64,000 nucleotides of DNA from Bacteroides mediterraneensis (GTDB lineage: Bacteria; Bacteroidota; Bacteroidia; Bacteroidales; Bacteroidaceae), in NCBI RefSeq assembly GCF_900128455.1, contig NZ_LT635783.1, positions 855,011 through 919,010 of the forward strand. Direction: 5' to 3'. The notes below the pieces were generated by a model. That model was not told the DNA's origin. It ran no database searches and saw only the letters and a list, made by a program, of their open reading frames with translations. The position numbers were made by a program, and so were the translations under genes. Positions 46,594-55,049 of the stretch are shown in pieces (position 1 is the stretch's first letter; every line of letters begins with the position of its first letter).

Positions 46594-48138
46594 ATGTTTC
46601 AGGCTAATTTAAATTATTTGATGGGAATTGGTCTTACAATGAAGGCTGCTTCTCTTATGGCTTCAAGCCCTGATGTTTCGCAAAGGTCTTTACCAAACGT
46701 AATTATAATATATGCCGACGATTTGGGATATGGCGACCTTGAATGTTATGGTGCGAAGAATGTTCTTACTCCTGCAGTAAACGGTCTGGCTAGTGACGGT
46801 ATCTTGTTTAACAACGCTTATGCAGTGGCGGCAACAAGTACTCCATCAAGATATTCTTTACTTACTGGTGAATATGCATGGAGAAAGGAAGGTACAGATG
46901 TGGCTGCAGGTGATGCTGCTATGATTATAAATCCGAATCAGTATACTTTGGCTGATGTGTTCAAAAATACGGGATATAGAACTTCAGTTATCGGGAAGTG
47001 GCATCTGGGACTTGGAGCTGAGACAGGCAAACAGGATTGGAATGCTCCTTTGCCTACTCATCCGGGAGATCTTGGCTTTGACTATTCATATATTATGGCA
47101 GCAACGGCTGATAGGGTTCCATGTGTTTTTATAGAAAATGGTATGGTGGCTGATTATGATCCATCGGCTCCAATAGAGGTGAGTTATTCAAAGCCTTTTC
47201 CTGGTGAACTTTTAGGATGCGATCATCCGGAACTGTTGTATAATTTAAAACCAACTCATGAGCATGATAAGGCTATTGTTAATGGAATAAGTAGGTTCGG
47301 GTATATGAAAGGTGGTGGAAGGGCTTTATGGAAAGATGAAAATATAGCTGATTCTATAGCTTGTCATGCGATAGAGTTTATCAATAAAAACAAGAATACC
47401 CCTTTCTTTATGTATCTGGCCACTAATGATGTGCATGTGCCAAGATTTCCTCATGACAGATTTAGAGGAAAAAATCCAATGGGGTTGCGTGGTGATGCTA
47501 TCGTACAGTTTGATTGGACTGTAGGGCAGGTGGTTTCTGCTTTGAAGAATTTGGGCATTTATGATAATACTTTAATCATATTATCTAGTGACAATGGTCC
47601 TGTCTTGGATGATGGATATGATGATAGGGCTGAGGAATTACTGAATGGACATTCACCTACCAGGGGGTTGAGGGGCAATAAGTATAGTGCGTTTGAGGGA
47701 GGGACAAGAATTCCGTTTATTGTTTCGTGGCCCAATGGTATTAAAGGTGGGAGAAAATCTGATGCTTTAATTTCACAGATTGATTTGATCAGATCGCTTG
47801 GTGAGCTTATTGGTGCTCGTATTCCCAAAGGTTCTGCTCCGGACAGTGAGAATTATATAGGGGCTATTTTGGGGTGTGATACTTTGGGTAGAGACTGGGT
47901 AGTGGAACAGTCGTATAATCATACTTTGTCTGTGAGAGATAGAGAATGGAAGTTTATCGAGCCTAATAATGGTCCTGCTGGTATTCCATGGATACCTGAA
48001 GTTGAATCTGGAAATAGTACTGAACCTCAGCTTTATTATCTTAAAAATGATGAATATGAGAAAGTGAATTGTGCCAAAGATAATAAAGAGAAAGTTATAG
48101 AGTTTATGGATATATTGAAAAAACTGAGAAAAATGTGA
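46594..48138 (+). CDS. S1-family sulfatase 3, Ser-type
   Basis: Third sulfatase of the locus. The frame is open from a GTG at 46585, but the ATG at 46594 is preferred, giving 514 residues. A hydrophobic N-terminal stretch could act as a signal, although less typical than in the other two. Metal-binding NVIIIYADDLGYGDLECYG is followed by S82-T-P-S-R-YSLLTG, so the catalytic residue is again serine. IGKWHLGLG, SSDNGP and RGNKYSAFEGGTRIPF are also present. It resembles arylsulfatase-type S1 proteins. It is the last gene of the locus, followed by a strong hairpin. Confidence 0.92.
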   Translation: MFQANLNYLMGIGLTMKAASLMASSPDVSQRSLPNVIIIYADDLGYGDLECYGAKNVLTPAVNGLASDGILFNNAYAVAATSTPSRYSLLTGEYAWRKEGTDVAAGDAAMIINPNQYTLADVFKNTGYRTSVIGKWHLGLGAETGKQDWNAPLPTHPGDLGFDYSYIMAATADRVPCVFIENGMVADYDPSAPIEVSYSKPFPGELLGCDHPELLYNLKPTHEHDKAIVNGISRFGYMKGGGRALWKDENIADSIACHAIEFINKNKNTPFFMYLATNDVHVPRFPHDRFRGKNPMGLRGDAIVQFDWTVGQVVSALKNLGIYDNTLIILSSDNGPVLDDGYDDRAEELLNGHSPTRGLRGNKYSAFEGGTRIPFIVSWPNGIKGGRKSDALISQIDLIRSLGELIGARIPKGSAPDSENYIGAILGCDTLGRDWVVEQSYNHTLSVRDREWKFIEPNNGPAGIPWIPEVESGNSTEPQLYYLKNDEYEKVNCAKDNKEKVIEFMDILKKLRKM

Positions 48139-48215
48139 CCTTTAATTTTTTTCTTATTAGAAATTTGAATTTATTAAACTGGCATGCATTGTATACTTAG
48201 GGGTTGGAGAATAGT

Positions 48216-48258
48216 TAGTATTCTTCGGGAAGTGAGAAGTCCATCCCGAAGAATACTA
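48216..48258. terminator. Strong stem-loop after the last sulfatase gene
   Basis: Fifteen-bp perfect stem (48216-48230 with 48244-48258) with a 13-base loop, 78 bases after the stop codon. It lacks a T run on both strands, so it may stabilise the mRNA 3' end or end transcription inefficiently. Confidence 0.6.
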
Positions 48259-48691
48259 GAATTATAAAAATAACCTGAGCTCGAAATGAAGTCAAAAAAT
48301 AGAAAGTTGTCTGTCTGTTATTGATAAAGTTTACGTCAATGTTTGGTCTTCTTATCCTTAATCATATATTTTTTCTGTCGTAATGTAGAATTCCTTACAA
48401 AAATCATCGGCCATACAATAAATCTCTGTAACTTTAGACTTTAGAAACATAGCAGTTATCGTTTAAATGTTATAATTGGTCACTATAAATTTAGTGATTT
48501 TATTGCTATGATTTTGATTATCAGTAAAATATATTTATTATTATTTCGAACTCACATTAATTAGGAAGAGTTGCTGCATAATTTCTGGGGAGAAATCACC
48601 TTTCATACCATAAATCTCTGTAATTTTAACCTCCGGGAATCTGCCAGGGATTTTCTTGTATCATATTTATATGTGGGGGTAAGATTGATTG
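48259..48691. other. Intergenic stretch with a duplicated promoter-like motif
   Basis: No gene seen. ATAAATCTCTGTAAyTTTA occurs at 48418-48436 and 48610-48628, 192 bp apart and each preceded by CCATA-like bases. Both copies contain TAACTTTA or TAATTTTA, close to the -7 consensus. They could be two promoters for the Crp-like gene that follows. Confidence 0.5.
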
Positions 48692-49258
48692 ATGAAAAAT
48701 ATTATTGAGAGTATCAGAAAGCAATGTCCTGTATCCGACTCTACTATCAAGGAGCTGGAGTCTTATTTGACACCTTGTACTTTTCCTAAAAAGTACCAGC
48801 TGATTAAAGAGGGAATTTATTGCAAATATGCCTATTTCATAGAAAAAGGTACCATAAGAGCCTATTGGGTTGTGGATGGGGAAGAATATACCACTTCATT
48901 TGGCACAGAAGGCGGCATTGTGTTCAGTATGGATGAACTTTATTACAACCGGAAAAGTGAGGAATATGTAGAAACCTTGGAGGAAGTGCAAGCCTACAGA
49001 ATCAGTATAACCGACCTCCAACATCTGTTCGAAACGAATCTGGAACTATGCAACTGGGGAAGAATCATCCATCAGAATGAATACAGAAGGCTCCACAGAA
49101 GTCATAAAGAGCGGCTGTCGCTCCCGGCCAAGGAACGTTATGAGGAATTCCAGAAACAGTTTCCCGAAATATGCAGGAAGGTGAACTTGAAATACATTGC
49201 TTCTTATCTGGGGATTACCCTTTCCACGCTCAGCAGACTGCGAAGCAAGAAGCCATAA
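48692..49258 (+). CDS. Crp/Fnr-family transcriptional regulator
   Basis: Probable DNA-binding regulator. From ATG 48692 the protein is 188 residues (a TTG one codon earlier is also open). A cyclic-nucleotide-binding-like beta roll spans about residues 30-115 (YFIEKGTIRAYWV, TSFGTEGGIVFSM). The C-terminal helix-turn-helix is LKYIASYLGITLSTLSRLRS. The nucleotide-binding residues of Crp are not preserved, and there are no Fnr-type cysteine clusters, so the ligand is unknown. It is the closest regulator to the sulfatase locus, but control of it is only suggested by position. The downstream acyltransferase has its own promoter. Confidence 0.88.
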   Translation: MKNIIESIRKQCPVSDSTIKELESYLTPCTFPKKYQLIKEGIYCKYAYFIEKGTIRAYWVVDGEEYTTSFGTEGGIVFSMDELYYNRKSEEYVETLEEVQAYRISITDLQHLFETNLELCNWGRIIHQNEYRRLHRSHKERLSLPAKERYEEFQKQFPEICRKVNLKYIASYLGITLSTLSRLRSKKP

Positions 49259-49295
49259 TTTGATGTAGGACAAATTTTAATTGGGGGTGATTCCC

Positions 49296-49303
49296 TATCT
49301 TTG
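49296..49303 (+). promoter_or_regulatory. Putative -7 element for the acyltransferase gene
   Basis: TATCTTTG, exact TAnnTTTG, 27 bases before the ATG at 49330. A clear -33 box is absent. Confidence 0.5.
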
Positions 49304-49329
49304 CAGGGTCACATTCAATTTATTCCAAT

Positions 49330-50487
49330 ATGAATCATCTAATTTCTTCCTCGGCCTTTGCCGATACGAAACCCCATTATGAACTGCTCGACGGACTGAG
49401 AGGAGTGGCTGCACTGCTGGTGGTGTTTTATCACATTTTTGAAGGATTTTCCTTTGCCGGAGGGGGCACCCTCATCACGGTCATCAACCACGGCTACCTG
49501 GCCGTCGACTTTTTCTTTATACTTTCGGGCTTTGTCATCGGCTATGCTTACGACGACCGATGGAAGAAGAACCTGACCTTGAAGGGCTTCTTCAAGCGAA
49601 GACTGATTCGCCTCCATCCGATGATTGTCATGGGAGCGGTCATCGGTTGCCTCACCTTCTTTATCCAGGGAGGGGTGAAGTGGGACGGCACGCAGGTGGC
49701 TACCTCCGCGGTCATGCTGGCTCTCTTGCTGGCCATGTTTTTCATTCCGGCCTATCCGGGAGCGGGTTATGACGTACGCGGAAACGGGGAGATGTTTTCG
49801 CTGAACGGTCCCAGCTGGTCGCTGTTTTTTGAATACATCGGGAACCTCCTTTATGCCCTTTTCATCCATCGGTTGGGCAACAAAGCGCTGACCGTCCTGG
49901 TGATATTGCTTGGATTAGGACTCTCCTGGTTTGCCTTGTCCGACGTGGTGGGCTACGGTATGATTGGCGTGGGCTGGACACTCGACAGACTGAACTTCTG
50001 GGGAGGAATGTTGCGGATGCTCTTTCCGTTCACGCTGGGAATGCTGATATCGCGGAATTTCCGCCCGTTGAAGGTTCGGGGGGCGTTCTGGATTTGCAGC
50101 GTCATTCTGCTGGTGCTTTTTTGTGTACCTTATATTGGGGGCCATTCGCCCGTGTGTCTGAACGGGGTGTTCGAGATGGTCTGCATTGTCCTCATATTCC
50201 CTATGCTGGTTTGTCTGGGGGCCTCCGGACAGACCACCGACAAGCGGTCGACCCGTATTTGCAAGTTTTTAGGCGATATATCCTATCCGTTGTATGCCAT
50301 TCACTATCCTTTGATGTACCTGTTCTATGCGTGGCTGATTGAAAACAAACTGTACACGCTGGGAGAAACCTGGCCGATGGCGGCACTGGTTTATTTCGGA
50401 AGCATCGTCTTGGCCTATCTGTGTCTGAAACTCTATGATGAGCCTGTAAGGAAGTGGCTGGGCAGGAAGTTTGTAATCACACTTTGA
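49330..50487 (+). CDS. OafA/YrhL-type membrane acyltransferase
   Basis: Acyltransferase-3 family enzyme that O-acylates cell-surface or lipid-linked sugars. The 385-residue protein has about ten membrane helices. The conserved ELLDGLRGVAALLVVFYHIF, with the catalytic-type histidine, sits near residues 18-37. The R-x-x-R motif KRRLIRLHP is near 90. No SGNH domain is attached. A truncated, mutated copy of its start lies at 32806-32985, on the far side of the sulfatase locus. Its stop codon lies inside the 3' end of topB: the two convergent genes overlap by 11 bases. Confidence 0.92.
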   Translation: MNHLISSSAFADTKPHYELLDGLRGVAALLVVFYHIFEGFSFAGGGTLITVINHGYLAVDFFFILSGFVIGYAYDDRWKKNLTLKGFFKRRLIRLHPMIVMGAVIGCLTFFIQGGVKWDGTQVATSAVMLALLLAMFFIPAYPGAGYDVRGNGEMFSLNGPSWSLFFEYIGNLLYALFIHRLGNKALTVLVILLGLGLSWFALSDVVGYGMIGVGWTLDRLNFWGGMLRMLFPFTLGMLISRNFRPLKVRGAFWICSVILLVLFCVPYIGGHSPVCLNGVFEMVCIVLIFPMLVCLGASGQTTDKRSTRICKFLGDISYPLYAIHYPLMYLFYAWLIENKLYTLGETWPMAALVYFGSIVLAYLCLKLYDEPVRKWLGRKFVITL

Positions 50488-52636
50488 AGGGTTTGCGGAA
50501 CTTGCATCCGTTTTTCCACTGCGAGCAGCCATAGGCCGTCTTTCCCTTGATGATGATTCCCGTGCCGCATACGGGGCAGGCTTTGCCCAAAATACTGTCG
50601 TCGGCAGGAAGGGTATCCTCTTTAGGAGTATCCGGCGCGGTGGCTTTCTTGCTGGCCCGTGGCTTGCGGGGAGCGGCTTTCTTCTTGGGCTCACCGTCGT
50701 TGCCCTTGGGGACAGCGGCTTTTTTCAACGGGATTTTCGGACTGTCGTCGGTAGTGACAGTGACACGGCGGTTGCTGTTGTCGCGCAACACACTGTACAC
50801 AATGTCGGTGACCATCTGTTTCAGTTCGGCCAGGAAGGTACCCGCATCGTAGCTCTTCCGCTCGATTTCCCGCAGTTTCTTTTCCCAAATACCGGTCAGT
50901 TCGGCCGATTTCAACAGTTCTTCGTGAATCAGCTGAATCAGTTCCACACCCGTAGGAGTGGCAATCAGGTTTTTACGTTCCTTGCGGATGTAATGCCGCT
51001 TGAACAAAGTCTCGATGATGGCGGCACGGGTAGACGGGCGGCCGATGCCGTTCTCCTTCAAGGCATCCCGCAGTTCGTCGTTGTCCACCAGCTTTCCGGC
51101 GGTTTCCATGGCACGCAGCAGAGTAGCCTCAGTATAGGGTCGGGGCGGCTGTGTCCATTTTTCGTTGAGCATCGGACTGTGCGGACCGCTTTCTCCCTTG
51201 GTGAAGGCAGGCAACACGCTTTCTTCTTCATTTTCCTTGTTTTCTTCCGACACGTCCTTGGCAAAGATGACCCGCCAGCCGGGTTCCAGAATCTGTTTGC
51301 CGGTTACTTTGAACTCTATCTGGTCGGCTTCTCCGATGACGGTGGTCGTCGAGAATTTGCAGTCGGGGTAGAACACTGCGATGAAGCGCCGCGCTATCAG
51401 GTCGAATACCCGTTTCTCCATGTCGCTGAGGCCCTGCGGCTGTACGCCCGTAGGGATGATGGCATGGTGGTCGGTCACCTTGCTGTTGTCGAATACTTTT
51501 TTCGACTTGAAGAGCGGTTTCCCGGCCAGTACGCCCGTATAAACGGTATAATCTTTCAGTCCCTCCAGAATTTTCGGACACTTGGGATAGATGTCATCGC
51601 TCAGGAAAGTGGTATCCACACGCGGATAGGTGGCCACCTTCTTTTCATACAACGACTGGATGAGCTGCAAGGTCATGTCGGCCGAGTAGCTGAATTTCTT
51701 GTTGCATTCTACTTGAAGGGAAGTCAGGTCGAACAGGCGGGGAGGAGCTTCTGTACCTTTCTTGGAACTGACTTCAGTCACGGTGAAGTCTACGTTCCGG
51801 ATGCGTTCCAGCAAATCTTTTCCCGTCTGTTCGTCGGTAATCTGCGGAATGCCTCGGTTGGCATCAGCCTGTGTCTTTTTCTTGGCCGAAGGATTCTCTT
51901 TTTCCTTTTCGGCTTCTTCTGCCAGTTCCTCGTCACTTTTGCGTACGATGGCCGAGAAGACCGTATCCCGGTATACCGTCTTCAGTTCCCAGTACTGTTT
52001 GGGTACAAAATGTTCGATTTCCTGCTGTCTTTTCACAATCAGGGCCAGGGTAGGTGTCTGTACCCGCCCGATGGAAAGTACCTGTTTGTTCTGTCCGTAT
52101 TTCAGAGTATAGAGTCGGGTAGCATTCATGCCCAAGGTCCAGTCGCCGATGGCCCGGCTCAGTCCGGCTTCGTAGAGCGGCTGGAACTCCGACTGGTCTT
52201 TCAAGTGTGCAAAGCCGTCGCGGATGGCCTCTTCCGTCAGTGAGGAAATCCAGAGCCGTTTGACCGGACACTTGGCTCCGGCCTTCTGCATTACCCACCG
52301 TTGGATGAGTTCTCCTTCCTGGCCGGCATCCCCACAGTTGATAATCATTTCGGCTTCCTGCATCAGCTTTTCGATGATGTGGAACTGCTTTTCAATCCCG
52401 CTGTCGTTGATCAGCTTGATGCCGAAGCGGGGAGGAATCATGGGAAGTGTACTCAGGCTCCACGTTTTCCATGAAGGAGTATATTCATGCGGTTCTTTCA
52501 GGGTACACAAATGCCCGAATGTCCAGGTCACCTGGTATCCGTTTCCTTCAATGTATCCTTCTTTTCGGTTCTTGGCTCCCAGCACGTCGGCGATGTCGCG
52601 TGCCACGCTGGGCTTTTCGGCGATGCAAACTATCAT
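50477..52636 (-). CDS. topB: DNA topoisomerase III (type IA)
   Basis: Type IA topoisomerase for decatenation and recombination intermediates. The frame is open from 52660, but the canonical N-terminus MIVCIAEKPSVARDIADVLG begins at the ATG 52634-52636 (719 residues). The TOPRIM metal motif is INCGDAGQEGELIQRW. The active-site tyrosine is in KKVATYPRVDTTF. A lysine/proline-rich linker (about residues 630-690) leads to one C-terminal zinc-finger of the topoisomerase type (CPVCGTGIII...YGCSQWKNGC). A Bacteroides-type -7 box (TAATTTTG, minus strand) sits at 52658-52665. TopB paralogues also ride on mobile elements, but nothing mobile is seen here. Confidence 0.94.
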   Translation of the reverse strand: MIVCIAEKPSVARDIADVLGAKNRKEGYIEGNGYQVTWTFGHLCTLKEPHEYTPSWKTWSLSTLPMIPPRFGIKLINDSGIEKQFHIIEKLMQEAEMIINCGDAGQEGELIQRWVMQKAGAKCPVKRLWISSLTEEAIRDGFAHLKDQSEFQPLYEAGLSRAIGDWTLGMNATRLYTLKYGQNKQVLSIGRVQTPTLALIVKRQQEIEHFVPKQYWELKTVYRDTVFSAIVRKSDEELAEEAEKEKENPSAKKKTQADANRGIPQITDEQTGKDLLERIRNVDFTVTEVSSKKGTEAPPRLFDLTSLQVECNKKFSYSADMTLQLIQSLYEKKVATYPRVDTTFLSDDIYPKCPKILEGLKDYTVYTGVLAGKPLFKSKKVFDNSKVTDHHAIIPTGVQPQGLSDMEKRVFDLIARRFIAVFYPDCKFSTTTVIGEADQIEFKVTGKQILEPGWRVIFAKDVSEENKENEEESVLPAFTKGESGPHSPMLNEKWTQPPRPYTEATLLRAMETAGKLVDNDELRDALKENGIGRPSTRAAIIETLFKRHYIRKERKNLIATPTGVELIQLIHEELLKSAELTGIWEKKLREIERKSYDAGTFLAELKQMVTDIVYSVLRDNSNRRVTVTTDDSPKIPLKKAAVPKGNDGEPKKKAAPRKPRASKKATAPDTPKEDTLPADDSILGKACPVCGTGIIIKGKTAYGCSQWKNGCKFRKPFKV

Positions 52637-52657
52637 GGTCTTTCTTTCAATATGGGG

Positions 52658-52665
52658 CAAAATTA
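52658..52665 (-). promoter_or_regulatory. Putative -7 element for topB
   Basis: Minus strand TAATTTTG, 22 bases before the chosen topB start, which supports the 52636 start over an upstream one. Confidence 0.45.
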
Positions 52666-52698
52666 CGCAAAGTTGCCTGAATAGAAAAATAAAATCTT

Positions 52699-52706
52699 TA
52701 TCTTTG
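52699..52706 (+). promoter_or_regulatory. Putative -7 element for the zinc peptidase gene
   Basis: TATCTTTG, exact TAnnTTTG, about 77 bases before the ATG at 52783. Confidence 0.5.
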
Positions 52707-52782
52707 AGCGGAAACGACTGACAGCCTTTCTTTTGGCAAGGTTTTTGTAAGATAGAATATATAACGATTAAATGAAGAATTT

Positions 52783-53460
52783 ATGTTGATTTGGATTGTA
52801 TTTATAGGTATTGCGATTCTCAGTTACATGGTGCAGGCCAGCCTGAAGAGTAAGTTTGAGAAATATTCCCAGATTCCGCTGACCAATGGGATGACGGGAA
52901 GGGAAGTCGCCGAAAAAATGTTGCGTGACAACGGTATTTACGACGTGACGGTGACCAGTACGTCGGGTATGCTGACCGACCATTATAACCCGATGAACAA
53001 GACGGTGAACCTGAGTGAAGGGGTTTATGGAAGTGCAAGTGTGGCTGCGGCGGCAGTAGCTGCCCATGAGTGTGGACATGCCGTACAGCATGCGCGGGGA
53101 TATGCGCCTTTGCGGATGCGTTCAGCATTGGTACCGGTGGTACAGTTTTCTTCTTCCATCGTTTCTTGGGTGCTGCTGGCAGGTATCCTTATGGTAAATT
53201 CTTTCCCGCAGCTGCTGCTGATTGGCATTTGTCTGTTTGCCATGACTACCTTGTTCAGTATTATTACGCTCCCGGTAGAGATTGATGCCAGTCGTCGGGC
53301 GTTGGCGTGGTTGAGTCGGGCAGGTATCACCAATGCCTTCAACCACCAGCAGGCCACGGATGCCTTGAAGTCGGCTGCCTATACGTATGTAGTAGCGGCA
53401 CTGGGTTCATTGGCTACGTTGATTTACTACGTGACAATTTATATGAATCGCCGCGAGTAA
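52783..53460 (+). CDS. YugP-type membrane zinc metallopeptidase
   Basis: Putative membrane-embedded zinc peptidase of unknown substrate (Zn_peptidase_2/YugP family). The 225-residue protein starts with a membrane helix. It has the zinc motif H95-E-C-G-H99 (AAAVAAHECGHAVQHARGYAPL), two further helices (about 115-155) and a last helix near the C-terminus. Length is typical. It lies between topB (divergent) and hisS. A weak hairpin, 53470-53492, follows the stop codon. Confidence 0.9.
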   Translation: MLIWIVFIGIAILSYMVQASLKSKFEKYSQIPLTNGMTGREVAEKMLRDNGIYDVTVTSTSGMLTDHYNPMNKTVNLSEGVYGSASVAAAAVAAHECGHAVQHARGYAPLRMRSALVPVVQFSSSIVSWVLLAGILMVNSFPQLLLIGICLFAMTTLFSIITLPVEIDASRRALAWLSRAGITNAFNHQQATDALKSAAYTYVVAALGSLATLIYYVTIYMNRRE

Positions 53461-53507
53461 GCGTGAAATCCTTCCATTTTGTGTGCGGAAGGTAGAAATT
53501 TTATTCG

Positions 53508-53515
53508 TAATTTTG
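53508..53515 (+). promoter_or_regulatory. Putative -7 element for hisS
   Basis: TAATTTTG fits TAnnTTTG, 28 bases before the hisS ATG. No T-box or other leader structure is visible. Confidence 0.45.
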
Positions 53516-53542
53516 CCCCGTTAATTTAAAGACTGATTCATT

Positions 53543-54907
53543 ATGGCAACAAAACCAAGTATACCGAAAGGAACAAGAGACTTTTCGCCGGTGGAAATGG
53601 CGAAACGTAACTATATATTCAACACGATTCGCGAAGTGTTCTATCTTTATGGCTTTCAGCAGATAGAGACTCCTTCCATGGAAAACCTGTCTACCTTGAT
53701 GGGTAAGTACGGGGAGGAAGGTGATAAGCTGCTTTTCAAAATCCAGAATTCGGGGGATTATTTCTCCGGGCTGACCGATGAAGAGCTGTTGAGCCGGAAC
53801 GCAGCCAAGCTGGCCAGCAAGTTCTGTGAGAAGGGTTTGCGCTATGACCTGACGGTTCCTTTCGCACGTTACGTGGTGATGCACCGTGATGAAATCACTT
53901 TCCCGTTCAAGCGTTTCCAGATTCAGCCGGTATGGCGTGCCGACCGTCCTCAGAAGGGGCGTTACCGTGAGTTCTACCAGTGTGATGCCGACGTGGTGGG
54001 CAGCAATTCTCTGCTGAACGAGGTGGAACTGGTGCAGATGATTGATACGGTGTTCCAGAAATTCGGTATCCGGGTTTCCATTAAGATTAATAACCGCAAG
54101 ATTCTGACCGGTATTGCAGAAATTATCGGAGAAGCAGATAAGATTGTCGACATTACGGTAGCCATCGACAAGTTGGATAAAATCGGTTTGGACAATGTGA
54201 ATGCGGAATTGGCTTCAAAGGGTATTCCGCAGGAAGCGATTGACAAGTTGCAGCCGATTATCTTGCTGAGCGGTTCGAACGAAGAAAAACTGGCTACATT
54301 GAAGAATGTGCTGGCTGCCAGTGAAACCGGTCTGAAAGGGGTGGAGGAAAGCGAATTTATCCTGAAGACGATTGCCGGACTAGGCATCAAGTCGGAAGTG
54401 GAACTGGATTTGACGTTGGCCCGCGGATTGAATTATTATACAGGAGCCATTTTTGAAGTGAAGGCCTTGGATGTACAGATTGGTAGTATTAGCGGAGGTG
54501 GCCGTTATGACAACCTGACAGGTGTGTTCGGTATGGACGGTATGTCAGGGGTAGGCATCTCTTTCGGTGCCGACCGTATTTACGATGTGCTGAACCAGCT
54601 GGATTTGTATCCGAAGGAAGCCGTGAACGGCACGCAGCTGCTGTTCGTTAACTTTGGCGAGGCGGAAGCGGCTTATGTACTTCCGATTTTGTCACAGGCG
54701 CGTGCGGCAGGTATCCGTGCGGAAATCTATCCGGATGCAGCCAAGATGAAAAAGCAGATGAGCTATGCCAATGCGAAGATGGTGCCGTTTGTGGCCATTG
54801 TGGGCGAGAATGAGATGAAAGAAGGAAAAGTGACACTGAAGAATATGGCAAGCGGCGAGCAGTCGCTGGTCACTCCGGATGAACTGGTGGATGCCATTCA
54901 CGGATAA
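53543..54907 (+). CDS. hisS: Histidyl-tRNA synthetase
   Basis: Class II aminoacyl-tRNA synthetase charging tRNA-His. Of 454 residues, motif 1 is near the start ([13 protein letters not shown]). Motif 2 is [25 protein letters not shown], here given as [12 protein letters not shown] and [11 protein letters not shown]. The His-specific motif is [15 protein letters not shown] (about residue 290-305), and motif 3 is [13 protein letters not shown]-terminal anticodon-binding domain completes it. Length is normal. It stands alone between two other housekeeping genes. Confidence 0.96.
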   Translation: MATKPSIPKGTRDFSPVEMAKRNYIFNTIREVFYLYGFQQIETPSMENLSTLMGKYGEEGDKLLFKIQNSGDYFSGLTDEELLSRNAAKLASKFCEKGLRYDLTVPFARYVVMHRDEITFPFKRFQIQPVWRADRPQKGRYREFYQCDADVVGSNSLLNEVELVQMIDTVFQKFGIRVSIKINNRKILTGIAEIIGEADKIVDITVAIDKLDKIGLDNVNAELASKGIPQEAIDKLQPIILLSGSNEEKLATLKNVLAASETGLKGVEESEFILKTIAGLGIKSEVELDLTLARGLNYYTGAIFEVKALDVQIGSISGGGRYDNLTGVFGMDGMSGVGISFGADRIYDVLNQLDLYPKEAVNGTQLLFVNFGEAEAAYVLPILSQARAAGIRAEIYPDAAKMKKQMSYANAKMVPFVAIVGENEMKEGKVTLKNMASGEQSLVTPDELVDAIHG

Positions 54908-54939
54908 GTGTGATTCATTATATAAATAAAACAATAAGG

Positions 54940-55010
54940 ACACAGGTTTCACGGGAGAAGGCGGAAGATGTAAAGGCTTCGGACTTCGGTTTCGTGGAAC
55001 CTGTGTTTTT
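54940..55010 (+). terminator. Terminator of hisS
   Basis: Fourteen-base arms ACACAGGTTTCACG and CGTGGAACCTGTGT (54940-54953, 54993-55006), one mismatch, enclose about 39 bases with a smaller inner hairpin. A T run follows. Confidence 0.8.
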
Positions 55011-55049
55011 TGTCGGTCTACTTTGATAAATTAAATAATTGCAGAAGGT

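Noticed and set aside
33209-48339. Shared TTTACGTCAA at 33209-33218 and 48330-48339 as island attachment sites
   Set aside because: Only ten bases are shared, the flanks differ, and no integrase or tRNA target is present; chance is likely in AT-rich DNA.
50924-52243. 439-codon plus-strand open frame over topB
   Set aside because: Antisense to topB, which has complete TOPRIM, tyrosine and zinc-finger motifs; the product resembles no family and has no promoter or RBS.
50477-52636. topB as a sign of a conjugative element
   Set aside because: No transfer, relaxase or integrase genes nearby; neighbours are ordinary chromosomal genes.
53470-53492. Terminator after the zinc peptidase gene
   Set aside because: Only a 6-bp stem with an 11-base loop and no T run; kept as a remark only.
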